A stretch of DNA of 21,714 nt. Source: a virus. Under the pieces are notes generated by a model that was not told the origin of the DNA, did no database searches, and was given only the letters and a program-made list of their open reading frames with translations. A program made the position numbers and the translations under genes. Location of the stretch: IMG/VR virus record IMGVR_UViG_3300031669_000267, positions 1 to 21,714 of that record; one strand, 5' to 3'. This document shows, one piece after another, positions 1-6,805 of the stretch. Each line of letters begins with the position of its first letter. Positions within the stretch are counted from its first letter, which is position 1.

Positions 1-176
1 GCGCCAGCTGTCGCCATGGTGCCGAGGAATTTCATGAACCGGACGATTCCTTGCGCCGTCTCCCATGCCTCGACCAGTCCGCGTACCTGCTGATTGAGGT
101 CGCGTACCTCGACGCGTAGCGCATGCATCTCGCGCTGCCATTCCGGGGAATCGGGGCTGATTGGGTCGGGTGTCAT
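1..176 (-). CDS. Partial lysis-region protein, probably membrane-anchored (holin-like position)
   Basis: The gene starts with ATG at 176 behind a strong GGAGG ribosome site and runs off the left edge, so only about 58 residues are seen. The visible part is a charged, probably coiled-coil N-terminus (MTPDPISPDSPEWQREMHAL...) followed by the start of a hydrophobic stretch (FMKFLGTMATAG) that looks like a transmembrane helix. Small phage proteins with a charged coiled coil followed by one helix often sit in lysis cassettes. The position, second gene after the late promoter/terminator, fits that. The function is an inference from position; the rest of the protein is needed to tell holin, antiholin or structural accessory protein apart. 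Confidence 0.6.
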   Translation of the reverse strand, partial: MTPDPISPDSPEWQREMHALRVEVRDLNQQVRGLVEAWETAQGIVRFMKFLGTMATAG

Positions 177-467
177 CGCTACCTCCGCGTGCAAATACCC
201 CGCACGCGGCGGGTGTTGATAGGTTCCAGCCCGGTCAGCGAGCGGTCGGGGGTATCGACCTCGGCGTTGGGGGCTTGTAGACCGCAGCGCAGCGAGCCTC
301 GCGGCTGGCGGGAGTGCGCATGTAGCGGCCGGACTGGGGTGGTGCTGGCCCCGCATAGCGAGGCCGTAGCTGTGTCGCCGCGTGGGCGATCAGCTGGGAT
401 TTGCCGCGCCGGGATGGCCGCAGTAGCGCTTCCCCGGATATCCCCTAGGGCCAACGCGGCAAAAGGG
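177..467. other. About 290 bp without a convincing gene
   Basis: The stretch lies between the 62-aa late gene and the lysis-region gene. A 99-codon minus-strand frame (478-179) is open but has no ribosome site and a scrambled, arginine/proline-rich translation. Another minus frame holds a fragment reading GKSQLIAHAATQLRPRY that ends in a stop. Neither looks like a finished gene. The stretch may be a decayed gene or untranslated leader. Its right end holds the hairpin described at 182-209. Confidence 0.4.
182..209 (-). promoter_or_regulatory. Hairpin overlapping the Shine-Dalgarno of the lysis-region gene
   Basis: On the minus strand CCGCGTGC (209-202) and GCACGCGG (192-185) are perfect 8-bp complements around a 9-nt loop. 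The GGAGG ribosome site (186-182) begins inside the 3' arm. The ATG follows at 176. Such a structure could hold back or tune ribosome loading, as the sdi stem-loop does at lambda holin gene S. The pairing is seen; the regulatory role is inferred. Confidence 0.45.
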
Positions 468-656
468 TTACTCGGCATCTAGTTCGCGCAGTACAAGCTC
501 CTGACCTTCCCAGATGACGCATTCATGCGCGCTGATGGTGTCCTCAGCGACTTCCTTCAGGATCGTTTCGTTGCCGCTGGCAATCATGCGGTGCAGGATG
601 ACGGCCTTCTTGCCTGGCATGACGTGCGGGAAAACAACTCGAACTGTGGTTGCCAT
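468..656 (-). CDS. Small late-operon protein, 62 aa, unknown function
   Basis: The ATG at 656 has a CGGAG ribosome site 7-10 nt upstream, and an upstream in-frame start at 710 would place the start inside the terminator hairpin, so 656 is preferred. The product (MATTVRVVFPHVMPGKKAVI...VLRELDAE) is a compact soluble protein with a beta-rich look and no cysteines beyond one. It is the first gene after the Q-like late promoter and terminator, so it should be expressed late, next to the lysis genes. I do not recognise a named family. Confidence 0.72.
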   Translation of the reverse strand: MATTVRVVFPHVMPGKKAVILHRMIASGNETILKEVAEDTISAHECVIWEGQELVLRELDAE

Positions 657-671
657 TGCGAACTCCGGACG

Positions 672-700
672 TAAAAAGCCCCGCTGGTTAGGCGAGGCTT
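672..700 (-). terminator. Intrinsic terminator (tR'-like) before the late genes
   Basis: The minus-strand transcript can fold AAGCCUCGC (700-692), loop CUAACCA (691-685), GCGGGGCUU (684-676): nine pairs with one U-G wobble, followed directly by U residues. It is a textbook intrinsic terminator about 60 nt downstream of the promoter at 740-768 and 16 nt upstream of the first late gene. In lambdoid phages a terminator at this place is what Q protein overrides. Confidence 0.75.
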
Positions 701-739
701 CGGGGTGCATTTGCTCCGGTGGTGGCGAGCGTCAAGGTC

Positions 740-768
740 ATTGTAGAAATTAAATGGTAGGCAAACAA
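740..768 (-). promoter_or_regulatory. Candidate late promoter (pR'-like)
   Basis: On the minus strand TTGTTT (768-763) is separated by exactly 17 nt from TACAAT (745-740), a five-of-six match to the sigma-70 -10 element. Transcription would start near 733. The promoter sits in the only gap after the 22-gene leftward run, between the Q-like gene and a terminator, the place of lambda pR'. The -35 matches only three of six positions, which is common for Q-dependent late promoters but also limits certainty. Confidence 0.6.
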
Positions 769-776
769 CTACCGTT

Positions 777-1421
777 TTACGAGGCAGCAGCCGACATTTG
801 CCGCTTTGCGTCCGTTAGTTCGTCATTGCACCGGCTGAACATCCATTCGTAAGGTTGCTCCCACAACTGCCTGTAGCTCTGGTGCTTCATCCGTAGCTGT
901 GCGGCACGCCAGACCACGCCGCGAATCGTGTGGCCGGTTCCGGCACAGCGCATGCAGCCTTTGGTCGGGTTGGCCGGATCGATCCCGCGCCCTTTGCAGT
1001 CAGGGCATATCCGCAGGTCGGTCAGCTCGTTCACGACGGCCTTCCGGATGAGGCTGTAGGTATCGTCGATGCGCGGCCACATGCGCCTTTGTGCGCGATG
1101 CAGTTCGGCACTAGCGAGCTGCCGCTGGCGCGTCGTGTCGGCAGTCTGCTCGTGGATCTGAGCGGTCACCAGCGTGTCCATCCGATCGCGCCATTCGCCG
1201 AACTGCAGATCTACAAGGCATTTGTCCAGATCCGCAGCCGTCAACTTGGCGCCGTCAGGCCACCATACCCGACAGAGCAATTCTCGGCCGATGCCCGCCG
1301 GAACGAAGGCGATCGACGCGGCAATGTCCTGCTGCGTCAACTCCTGAATTCCTCCTGAGCCGATATCGAACCGGGCGTTCTTGGCGTTCAGCCGTGCGAG
1401 CAGGTAAGCGGGGTGCGTCAT
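777..1421 (-). CDS. Q-like late antiterminator with DnaJ-type zinc motif
   Basis: The 214-aa product starts at ATG 1421, which overlaps the preceding stop as ATGA; the upstream in-frame ATG at 1475 lies inside the previous gene. Residues 139-162 form a zinc module, CPDCKGRG then CMRCAGTGH, four cysteines at 139, 142, 156 and 159. Q antiterminators of the phage 21/82 type carry CxxCxGxG pairs of this kind in a similarly sized protein. It is the last gene of the leftward run and is followed at once by a promoter, a terminator and late genes, the site where Q acts. Function is inferred from motif plus position. A generic zinc-ribbon regulator is the alternative. Confidence 0.62.
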   Translation of the reverse strand: MTHPAYLLARLNAKNARFDIGSGGIQELTQQDIAASIAFVPAGIGRELLCRVWWPDGAKLTAADLDKCLVDLQFGEWRDRMDTLVTAQIHEQTADTTRQRQLASAELHRAQRRMWPRIDDTYSLIRKAVVNELTDLRICPDCKGRGIDPANPTKGCMRCAGTGHTIRGVVWRAAQLRMKHQSYRQLWEQPYEWMFSRCNDELTDAKRQMSAAAS

Positions 1422-1615
1422 AGCGAAGCCCTCAGCGATTGCAGAATGGTGCGAATTCGGATGTTGTCGGCCCATTTCAGCCCCATGACGGGCTTCGGCG
1501 GGGTGGTGGCTGCCACACGTAGCGGTACGCGGTCGGCGGCGCGCTCCGTGGGCGTCAGAACGTCGGCGCTATGGCACGCACTGTCTGGGCGTGGCTGGCG
1601 GCCGGGGCGGATCAT
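1418..1615 (-). CDS. Small basic protein, 65 aa, unknown
   Basis: This frame is joined to both neighbours by 4-nt ATGA overlaps (stop of the nuclease at 1612, start of the Q-like gene at 1421), the main reason to accept it. The product is rich in arginine and proline in its first half and ends in a short amphipathic stretch (WADNIRIRTILQSLRASL). No motif is recognised. The composition is less typical of a folded protein than its neighbours, so it could be a short leader that keeps ribosomes moving into the Q-like gene. Confidence 0.55.
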   Translation of the reverse strand: MIRPGRQPRPDSACHSADVLTPTERAADRVPLRVAATTPPKPVMGLKWADNIRIRTILQSLRASL

Positions 1616-2325
1616 GCGGCTACCTTCCCAGCCATCTTTTTTCGAGTCTCGGCGAGAATCTGAGCGTAAACGTCGGGGTGCTGCTCATCGAAACGCGGTG
1701 CTTTTCCGGTAGTCCACTTCCCGCGCTCTAGTGGCTTCAGCCAGCCATCGCCAGCGCACCAGCGGCGCGGATCATTTCGGCAAAGTCTGACATCTTTGCG
1801 AGTAACGAAGCCCTGCACCTCGATCATTGCCAGCACGCGAAGCGCGCCGACTTTCCACGGGGATAGCGTGCGTGGTGACGGCACGCCGCAAGGCACGTCC
1901 GGAACGTAATCCGGCAGCTCGCAACGCTGCTTTGGGTTCCAGTCATGCAGTTCATGGTGATACGCATGCTGGCGCTCAAACTCCCATTTCGTCGTCGCGG
2001 AACGGCTCCAAGCTTTTCTCGCGACAAATACCTCGATGCCGAGGTGTGCGCAGATGTCATCAACACCTTCGTGCGATTCCGGGACAAGGATGGCGCGATA
2101 GTCGGGCCCACGTTCGGCGGAATAAGTGCAACCCTTCAACGCCTGCGCCAGCACCTTGATGTTCAGCGATAGCTTCGCCTCAATGCCGAGCTGATGCCCA
2201 TCCTCTGCAACCAGCAACATGTCCCATCCCGCAGTTTCCGGGTATACCGTGAAACCTTCGGCGACAGCCCATGCGGAAAAGGCTGCGCACAACTCTTCCT
2301 CGGTAGCAAATTTCTTCTCTCGCAT
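1612..2325 (-). CDS. PD-(D/E)XK nuclease-like protein with C-terminal winged-helix-like part
   Basis: The start is GTG 2328 or ATG 2325, nested in GTGATG over the upstream stop; ATG is used here (237 aa). The N-terminal half shows the order expected of a PD-(D/E)XK fold: a helix with acidic residues (EEELCAAFSAWA), then GWDMLLV with the aspartate, then GIEAKLS supplying E-x-K about 14 residues later, then a helix. The C-terminal third (WKVGALRVLAMIEVQGFVTR... followed by an arginine- and tryptophan-rich strand) looks like a winged helix. The layout resembles DUF2161-type putative phosphodiesterases. It lies among other recombination nucleases (RusA, Ref-like). Substrate unknown. Confidence 0.6.
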   Translation of the reverse strand: MREKKFATEEELCAAFSAWAVAEGFTVYPETAGWDMLLVAEDGHQLGIEAKLSLNIKVLAQALKGCTYSAERGPDYRAILVPESHEGVDDICAHLGIEVFVARKAWSRSATTKWEFERQHAYHHELHDWNPKQRCELPDYVPDVPCGVPSPRTLSPWKVGALRVLAMIEVQGFVTRKDVRLCRNDPRRWCAGDGWLKPLERGKWTTGKAPRFDEQHPDVYAQILAETRKKMAGKVAA

Positions 2326-2498
2326 CACGCCCTCGCCTTGCGCTTGGCCCGCTTCTCTGCACGCTTCATCTCAGCCACAAGCCCTTGCAGCTTGCGCACG
2401 TAGGGATCAGCGACCGCCAGCGGCAGCATCTTGTAATCAGCGCCGATGAAGATCGCCAGCTTGTTGTCGGCTATGCAGGCTTCGGGTTTGTATTTCAT
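2325..2498 (-). CDS. Small lysine/arginine-rich protein, 57 aa
   Basis: ATG 2498 overlaps the preceding stop by 4 nt (ATGA). The N-terminus (MKYKPEACIADNKLAIFIGA) is beta-like and the C-terminus is a strongly basic helix ending KRAEKRAKRKARA, suited to binding nucleic acid or acidic partners. No named family recognised. Confidence 0.62.
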   Translation of the reverse strand: MKYKPEACIADNKLAIFIGADYKMLPLAVADPYVRKLQGLVAEMKRAEKRAKRKARA

Positions 2499-2626
2499 GG
2501 CAACTCCACCCGCTTGTGGCACCGGCGGCACTGGCAGGCTATCTGGATCACGCCGTATTCAGACCATGGCTGTCGGGCGTGGATAGGCTTCCACGAATGC
2601 AGGCCGAGGCGGCAGAGTAGGTTCAT
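2495..2626 (-). CDS. Small zinc-ribbon-like phage protein, 43 aa (DUF1660-like)
   Basis: ATG 2626 shares its A with the TAA stop of the upstream gene. The start [12 protein letters not shown] followed by a C-terminal CQCRRC is the pattern of very short phage proteins grouped as DUF1660: a Leu/Cys/His start and a distal CxxC, probably binding one zinc. Function unknown. It belongs to a trio of small cysteine-rich proteins before the nuclease gene. Confidence 0.58.
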   Translation of the reverse strand: MNLLCRLGLHSWKPIHARQPWSEYGVIQIACQCRRCHKRVELP

Positions 2627-3003
2627 TAGTAGCCCGACCATTCGCGGCGCTCTTCGTTGATGATCGCCCAGTACGCAGTGCATTCGGCCTTGTAGTCGTA
2701 GAACTCTTCGCTTTCATAAGGATCGAACGCAGGCGAATTGCGGTGCTGCACCACAGTTGCCAGCATGCAAGCCGGACACCCTACAGCGGCCTCACGAAGC
2801 GGCTGAAGCCTGCATCCGTTCTCGCGGTAAAGAGCGATCATTTCAGGCATTGGCGTCGGGTTATTTCCTCCCGCCTCACACATGCGGCATTCGCGCACTG
2901 GATTGCGAATGCAATGAAGCTCGTGCTTTATCATCGCGGCTTTACCGCAGCCCCCTTTCTTGCAGTGGTCGCAGTAGTAGCGCCATACCTTTTTCTGTCT
3001 CAT
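2626..3003 (-). CDS. Cysteine-rich zinc-binding protein, 125 aa, unknown
   Basis: It overlaps the RusA-like gene upstream by 4 nt. The first 45 residues contain [10 protein letters not shown], a KHELHC segment and CRMC, enough cysteines and histidines for one or two zinc sites. A second pair (CPAC) occurs near the middle. The C-terminus is acidic and aromatic ([18 protein letters not shown]). No enzyme motif is visible. The zinc sites and position after RusA suggest a nucleic-acid or protein adaptor, but this is a guess. Confidence 0.68.
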   Translation of the reverse strand: MRQKKVWRYYCDHCKKGGCGKAAMIKHELHCIRNPVRECRMCEAGGNNPTPMPEMIALYRENGCRLQPLREAAVGCPACMLATVVQHRNSPAFDPYESEEFYDYKAECTAYWAIINEERREWSGY

Positions 3004-3365
3004 GCCTCTGGCCCTCCCGTAATTCGCACCCGAACCTCGCCACTCTTACGCACCTCGTCCTTGACGTAGGGGTGCGAGACGAATCGGTTGTCATCGATGC
3101 CAAGCGCGTCCGCGATGCCGTCGCGATAGGGCTTGAAGCTGGCCAGCAGACCGTCGTCGTCACGCCTACGCTTGTCAGGCGGGTAGAAGTCAATCCACAG
3201 ATGCAGCCGGCCTTCCGGGAGCGTGAAGCGGTGCCAGCCAGACGCTAGAGCAATCACCATGCCCTCTTGTCTTGCCGCCTTGGCAGCCTTGGCCTTGCGG
3301 TGGTAATGCACTCGGGCGTTCGGGTGCAGGTCGCGCGATGGCCAGAGCAGCATCAGTTCATTCAT
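3000..3365 (-). CDS. rusA: RusA-family Holliday junction resolvase
   Basis: RusA enzymes are small dimeric endonucleases that cut Holliday junctions. The 121-aa product has the usual family length. It carries the signature acidic core: [20 protein letters not shown] (residues 61-80) supplies the clustered aspartates after a basic patch, and [13 protein letters not shown] (83-95) supplies the downstream aspartates. ATG 3365 overlaps the Ref-like stop by 4 nt; the ATG two codons upstream is less likely. In lambdoid phages rusA (or rap) lies in the same nin-like region between replication genes and Q, which is the case here. Confidence 0.88.
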   Translation of the reverse strand: MNELMLLWPSRDLHPNARVHYHRKAKAAKAARQEGMVIALASGWHRFTLPEGRLHLWIDFYPPDKRRRDDDGLLASFKPYRDGIADALGIDDNRFVSHPYVKDEVRKSGEVRVRITGGPEA

Positions 3366-3628
3366 CGGCACATCCTCGCAATCGTCTCGTCCAGTACGTC
3401 CATTTCAGTGAGCTTGTGGATCTTCCACATTGCCCGGTCGCCGTGGATGCCATGCGGCCCTTGATGACAGGATTTGCAGAGCGGCACGACGCAGTAGTTC
3501 CCTGCTCGCTGGCTCATGCCCTGGCCGGTGCGGACGTGGTGCGCGTCGCTGGGGCCTGCTTGCTCGCATACGCCGCACGGGAGTTCCTTGACGCGGAGCA
3601 TGTAGGCGCGTTCGGCGTTGGTGCTCAT
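3362..3628 (-). CDS. Ref-like (RecA-dependent) HNH nuclease
   Basis: The 88-aa product has a CGVC pair (residues 18-21), a double histidine in DAHHVRTG (29-36), [17 protein letters not shown] (47-63) and a closing helix [18 protein letters not shown]. This order is that of the Ref family of phage P1, HNH-type nucleases that bind zinc and cut DNA at RecA-made displacement loops. It is shorter than P1 Ref, lacking its long basic N-terminal extension, as are many lambdoid phage members. Its gene lies directly upstream of RusA, joined by ATGA, so the two recombination nucleases are made together. Confidence 0.8.
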   Translation of the reverse strand: MSTNAERAYMLRVKELPCGVCEQAGPSDAHHVRTGQGMSQRAGNYCVVPLCKSCHQGPHGIHGDRAMWKIHKLTEMDVLDETIARMCR

Positions 3629-4200
3629 TGGCGGGAAAACTCCCCAAAAATGGTTGATGCCTTTGCTGTATATGCTGCAGATGCTTCCTCGGGCGTCTCA
3701 AAAAGGCCAATGTATAAATTACGTCCATTCACCTGTATTTGGGCTACCCACTTGCGATAGTGCTTCGTCACGCCCTTGAAACCTGACGTGTTGTTTGCTT
3801 GCTTGCCTCTATTCGCACCATTTTTGCTTTTGGTTGCTTCGCGCAAATTGGATATGGCGTTGTTCGACGGATTGCCGTCAATATGGTCAATTAGATCAAC
3901 CATTACTCCGAACTCAAAAAACCATGCAATCCGGTGCGCATAGAAATCACACCCGCCAATCCTTATGACTCGATATCCTGATGAGTTGACGCTCCCAGCC
4001 AAAGAACCTTCGCGAGCTCTTGACCCGCCATTCGTTCGCCAAGTGAAAATACCTGTTTGACGGTCGTAATTAAGCCTTTCCGTGAAAGTCATGCCGCGTG
4101 CGGCTTTGCGGAGCTTCGTTTTACTCATAGCCCCATTTGATCGCGCGAGATCACGCCCCATTTGCCACAGCTCATCATCCGTACTGCGTCCGTCGCTCAT
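3625..4200 (-). CDS. HNH homing endonuclease with AP2 DNA-binding domain
   Basis: Residues about 86-128 form an HNH nuclease: YAHRIAWFFEFG, then DHIDGNPSNNAISNLREA (105-122). Residues about 139-188 form an AP2 domain (SGFKGVTKHYRKWVAQIQ, then YIGLFETPEEASAAY). Proteins of this build are selfish mobile endonucleases in phages. The gene is poorer in G+C than its surroundings: 26 of 60 bases at 3661-3720 against 37 of 60 at 4261-4320. The start at ATG 4200 has a GGAG site and an ATGA overlap. The first 24 residues (up to SNGA) do not belong to the nuclease; an internal ATG at 4128 begins the nuclease proper. It may be an inserted element that took over the first codons of an older gene. Confidence 0.88.
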   Translation of the reverse strand: MSDGRSTDDELWQMGRDLARSNGAMSKTKLRKAARGMTFTERLNYDRQTGIFTWRTNGGSRAREGSLAGSVNSSGYRVIRIGGCDFYAHRIAWFFEFGVMVDLIDHIDGNPSNNAISNLREATKSKNGANRGKQANNTSGFKGVTKHYRKWVAQIQVNGRNLYIGLFETPEEASAAYTAKASTIFGEFSRQ

Positions 4201-4373
4201 GCAAACATCTCCGTCTGCCGGATATTGCGTATGGCCGCAGCCTCACGGCGCGCGCGCTGCGCCGACGCGAACAGATGCCAGTAGAAATCCCGGTTGACGC
4301 TTCCATGACGACGACGCGCGCACTCGGCGAGCAGCACGCGGGCATGCATGATGGCGTAGGTTCGTGGATTCAT
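4197..4373 (-). CDS. Small basic protein, 58 aa, unknown
   Basis: ATG 4373 overlaps the upstream stop (ATGA), and the stop at 4197 overlaps the next start in the same way. The product (MNPRTYAIMHARVLLAECAR...) is a mostly helical, arginine-rich protein. Its end, NIRQTEMFA, looks like a clamp-binding (QxxxxF-like) tail, but one weak match is not proof. No family recognised. Confidence 0.65.
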   Translation of the reverse strand: MNPRTYAIMHARVLLAECARRRHGSVNRDFYWHLFASAQRARREAAAIRNIRQTEMFA

Positions 4374-4840
4374 GCCGCCACCCAAACTTCGGCCATGCTT
4401 GCGATCTGATCCGCCGACAGGCTCGGCCAGTACGTGCGCGAGACGTGGCCGCATAGCCCGGTGATGACCGCCTTGAACTCGTCCTCGCCCATCGACTCAA
4501 ACGACAGGCTGCGCGGAATGCGGTAGCTGCAAGGCCCGATGCCGGGGAACACCACGGCCATCTCATCGCAGCCCACGTTCGCCTCGATCTGCAGGCGCTT
4601 GATGACCTGATGGGCGGTCGCATGCTCGAAAGCTTCGATGTTCTCCGCGATCAGGCCGCCCAGTGCATGCGCCAGCCGGTGAAAGCCTGGATTCCTAGGT
4701 TTGCTGAACTCGGCGAACACCAGATCGCCCACGCGGTGCGAGATGCGCAGGGCTGATGCTGCGGAGCTATCGGCAGGGGCGTAGCCGCCACGGATCACGC
4801 GCAGGGCATAGCGAGGCTTTCGGTGGGTGGCTGGCTTCAC
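4370..4840 (-). CDS. DUF1367-family phage protein
   Basis: DUF1367 proteins are conserved in lambdoid phages near nin-region and replication genes; their role is not established. The hallmark seen here is KPRNPGFHRLAHAL (residues 47-60 of 156), followed by a conserved acid and GPCSYRIPRSLSFESMGEDE (101-120) with its IPRSLSF-acidic helix pattern. GTG 4840 is taken as the start: it overlaps the upstream stop as GTGA and has GAGG about 10 nt upstream. A GTG at 4864 lacks a ribosome site. Confidence 0.72.
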   Translation of the reverse strand: MKPATHRKPRYALRVIRGGYAPADSSAASALRISHRVGDLVFAEFSKPRNPGFHRLAHALGGLIAENIEAFEHATAHQVIKRLQIEANVGCDEMAVVFPGIGPCSYRIPRSLSFESMGEDEFKAVITGLCGHVSRTYWPSLSADQIASMAEVWVAA

Positions 4841-5217
4841 GCGCTCACCCTCGCCTTCCGCCACTCGTCATCGAATGGCAGACCCTCGGCAACAAGTTCC
4901 TTGATGATTTCTCGGCCGATAGATACTGCGGAATCTCTGGGCAGGCGAAAAGTGAGCACCGACCCAGACCGATCGGTTTGCTGCGTTATCACGCCACACT
5001 TGGAGAGGATGCGAAGATGGGCGCGGGCAGCGGCCATGCTGCACCCCGCCTGTTTGGCGTAATCCCGTGAGTGGACACTGGTCAGATATACGGTGTGGTC
5101 CGTTGGCTCATGCACGGAAATGGTCTGTTCCCCGGTGACGTAGTTGTTTCGATACGCCCAGCACGACGACTTCTTCGCAGCCTCGCGCGCGTGCTTGATC
5201 TTGTCGGTGAACTTCAC
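4837..5217 (-). CDS. Winged-helix-like protein, 126 aa
   Basis: The start is GTG 5217, overlapping the upstream stop as GTGA; a longer open frame upstream runs inside the previous gene. The middle of the protein (DYAKQAGCSMAAARAHLRIL, then SKCGVITQQTDRSGSVLTFR) reads as helix-turn-helix plus wing, so DNA binding is likely. The C-terminus is acidic (GLPFDDEWRKARVSA). It may be an accessory replication or regulatory protein. Specific role not recognised. Confidence 0.68.
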   Translation of the reverse strand: MKFTDKIKHAREAAKKSSCWAYRNNYVTGEQTISVHEPTDHTVYLTSVHSRDYAKQAGCSMAAARAHLRILSKCGVITQQTDRSGSVLTFRLPRDSAVSIGREIIKELVAEGLPFDDEWRKARVSA

Positions 5218-5510
5218 GCCCCACCCCCTTTCGCCTTCCGCCACTTCGCCGACTTCGCCCCAGCCTCGCTGGACTTGATCTTGACGATCTCGCCATGCAG
5301 GTGCATCGCCCGTAACGCAGACGCGACGCCGATCCACGATTCGTGGCCGATCAGGTTGGTGATCTGGTTCGTGCTCAGCGTCTGGTCGCCAAGCACCGCA
5401 TCAATCTTGACGTGCGTGTCGTTGCGCGGCTTGGACTTCGACGCCGATACGCGGCGAGGGCTTGGTTTTGCCGTTTCCGGGTCGCGCGCGGGTGCGATCT
5501 GGGCATTCAT
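5214..5510 (-). CDS. Small winged-helix-like protein, 98 aa
   Basis: After a basic, disordered first 30 residues, the segment DAVLGDQTLSTNQITNLIGH followed by ESWIGVASALRAMHLHGEIV reads as a small helix-turn-helix domain. The tail is basic (SAKWRKAKGGGA). Overlaps of 4 nt link it to the DnaB-type helicase upstream and the next winged-helix protein. The two adjacent small DNA-binding proteins may work with the replisome or control this operon; neither is tested by the sequence alone. Confidence 0.66.
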   Translation of the reverse strand: MNAQIAPARDPETAKPSPRRVSASKSKPRNDTHVKIDAVLGDQTLSTNQITNLIGHESWIGVASALRAMHLHGEIVKIKSSEAGAKSAKWRKAKGGGA

Positions 5511-6805
5511 GCGGCGCCTCCGTAAATGTCGTCAAAGCGTTGATCGAGGTCACCGAAAGTCATCGTTGCGCCGTTCCAGTGCACGTCGATGTACCCGGTC
5601 GGTCCGTGGCGGTTCTTTTCCACGATCACGCGGGCGGTGTTCTGGTTGGCGTTCTGGTCGTAGTAGCCCTCCCGGTACAGCATCAGCACCTGGTCGGCCT
5701 CCTTCTCGATCTCGCTGGAATCGGACAGGTCGCCCATTTTCGGGACCGGGCTGCTGCGGTTCTCGACGGCGCGAGCCACTTGGGCCAGGACGATCACCGG
5801 GATATCCAGATCGCGCGCCAGGTTCTTCAACGCTCGCGCCACGAAGCTCACCTGCTCGTACTTGCGCTCACCCTCACCTGTGATGCGCTGCAGGTAGTCC
5901 ACATACAGCCCCTTGATGCCGTGCTTGTGCACCCAGCGGCGAGCCACGCGGGCAACCTCGGCCATCGTCGGGGCGGAGCGGTCGAGGAACCACATGGGCA
6001 GCTCAGCATTCGTCGCCACGACCCCGTAGAGCTTGCCCCACTCGAAATCCTCAAACTGGGCGCTGCGAAACTTCTTCGACTCGATGCCCGAGCCGGAGGA
6101 CATCATGCGCAGCGCGATCTGCTCGACCGGCTGCTCGCCGGAGATGATGCCAACCGGGTTACCCTCCTTCGCCGCTGACCTCGCCATGTTCATCAGGAAC
6201 GAGGTCTTGCCCATCGCTGCACGGCCACCGATGACGATCATGTCGCCGCGATGCAGGCCGCCCAGCTTGTCGTCAATATCCTTCAAGCCGGTAGTGACGC
6301 CGGGGAGCTTGCCGCCACTCTCGTGGATCACGGTCAATTCTTGAAACGCGGCGTTCGTTGCCTGCTTGGCGTCCCATTCGTGGTTCTGCTCGACCGCATG
6401 CAGGCTCATCAGCGCGTTGATCGCGGCATCCACTGACTTTTCATCGGTCGATGCGATCAGCGTGGCGCCGATCTCTTTCGCCTTGCGCTGTCGCCATGCC
6501 GTCGTGATGCGGTGGGCGAAGGCTTGCGGTACAGCGGTAACCATTCCCTCGTTGCCGATCGTCAGCGCGAGATTGGCCAGCGACTTGTGCCCGGCCTGCT
6601 CGAAGTAATCCAGCAGGGATACCGGGTCATGCGGCTTAGCTTCGGCGCTCAGTGATCGGATGGCTGAGAAGATCTCCGCATGCGGCTCGCTGACGAAGTA
6701 ATCGGCGCTCACCTCGACACGGTGGCAATCGCCGGGGCGAAGCATGAGAGTCGCCAGCAGGGCGCGCTCGATTTCAAGGATGGTGCTGTCTTTTTGGTTG
6801 CTCAT
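5507..6805 (-). CDS. dnaB: DnaB-like replicative DNA helicase
   Basis: At 432 aa it is close to bacterial DnaB length. The N-terminal domain (residues 1-110, beginning LEIERALLATLM) matches the DnaB primase/loader-binding region. The RecA-like motor shows TTGLKDIDDKLGGLHRGD, Walker A GGRAAMGKTS (193-202), an acidic residue in ISGEQP (221-226), Walker B GLYVDYLQ (299-306), LAQVARAVENR (340-350) and EKNRHGPTG (396-404). It would form the hexameric fork helicase. The initiator gene lies directly upstream with a 4-nt overlap, so the phage carries its own initiator and helicase rather than a lambda P-style loader. Confidence 0.94.
   Translation of the reverse strand: MSNQKDSTILEIERALLATLMLRPGDCHRVEVSADYFVSEPHAEIFSAIRSLSAEAKPHDPVSLLDYFEQAGHKSLANLALTIGNEGMVTAVPQAFAHRITTAWRQRKAKEIGATLIASTDEKSVDAAINALMSLHAVEQNHEWDAKQATNAAFQELTVIHESGGKLPGVTTGLKDIDDKLGGLHRGDMIVIGGRAAMGKTSFLMNMARSAAKEGNPVGIISGEQPVEQIALRMMSSGSGIESKKFRSAQFEDFEWGKLYGVVATNAELPMWFLDRSAPTMAEVARVARRWVHKHGIKGLYVDYLQRITGEGERKYEQVSFVARALKNLARDLDIPVIVLAQVARAVENRSSPVPKMGDLSDSSEIEKEADQVLMLYREGYYDQNANQNTARVIVEKNRHGPTGYIDVHWNGATMTFGDLDQRFDDIYGGAA

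Noticed and set aside
200-216. A GC-rich dyad CCCGC-CGCGT-GCGGG as a terminator before the lysis-region gene
   Set aside because: No run of U follows, and the alternative 8-bp hairpin at 185-209 is longer and uses the same bases.
179-478. A 99-codon minus-strand open frame between two late genes
   Set aside because: No ribosome site, scrambled Arg/Pro/Thr-rich translation, and it overlaps both a real gene end and a hairpin leader. High G+C alone keeps such frames open.
5071-6178. Long plus-strand open frames (270 and 238 codons) opposite the DnaB and winged-helix genes
   Set aside because: They are antisense shadows of clearly recognised minus-strand genes and translate to low-complexity Arg/Ser/Gly or His/Val/Leu-rich text without motifs.
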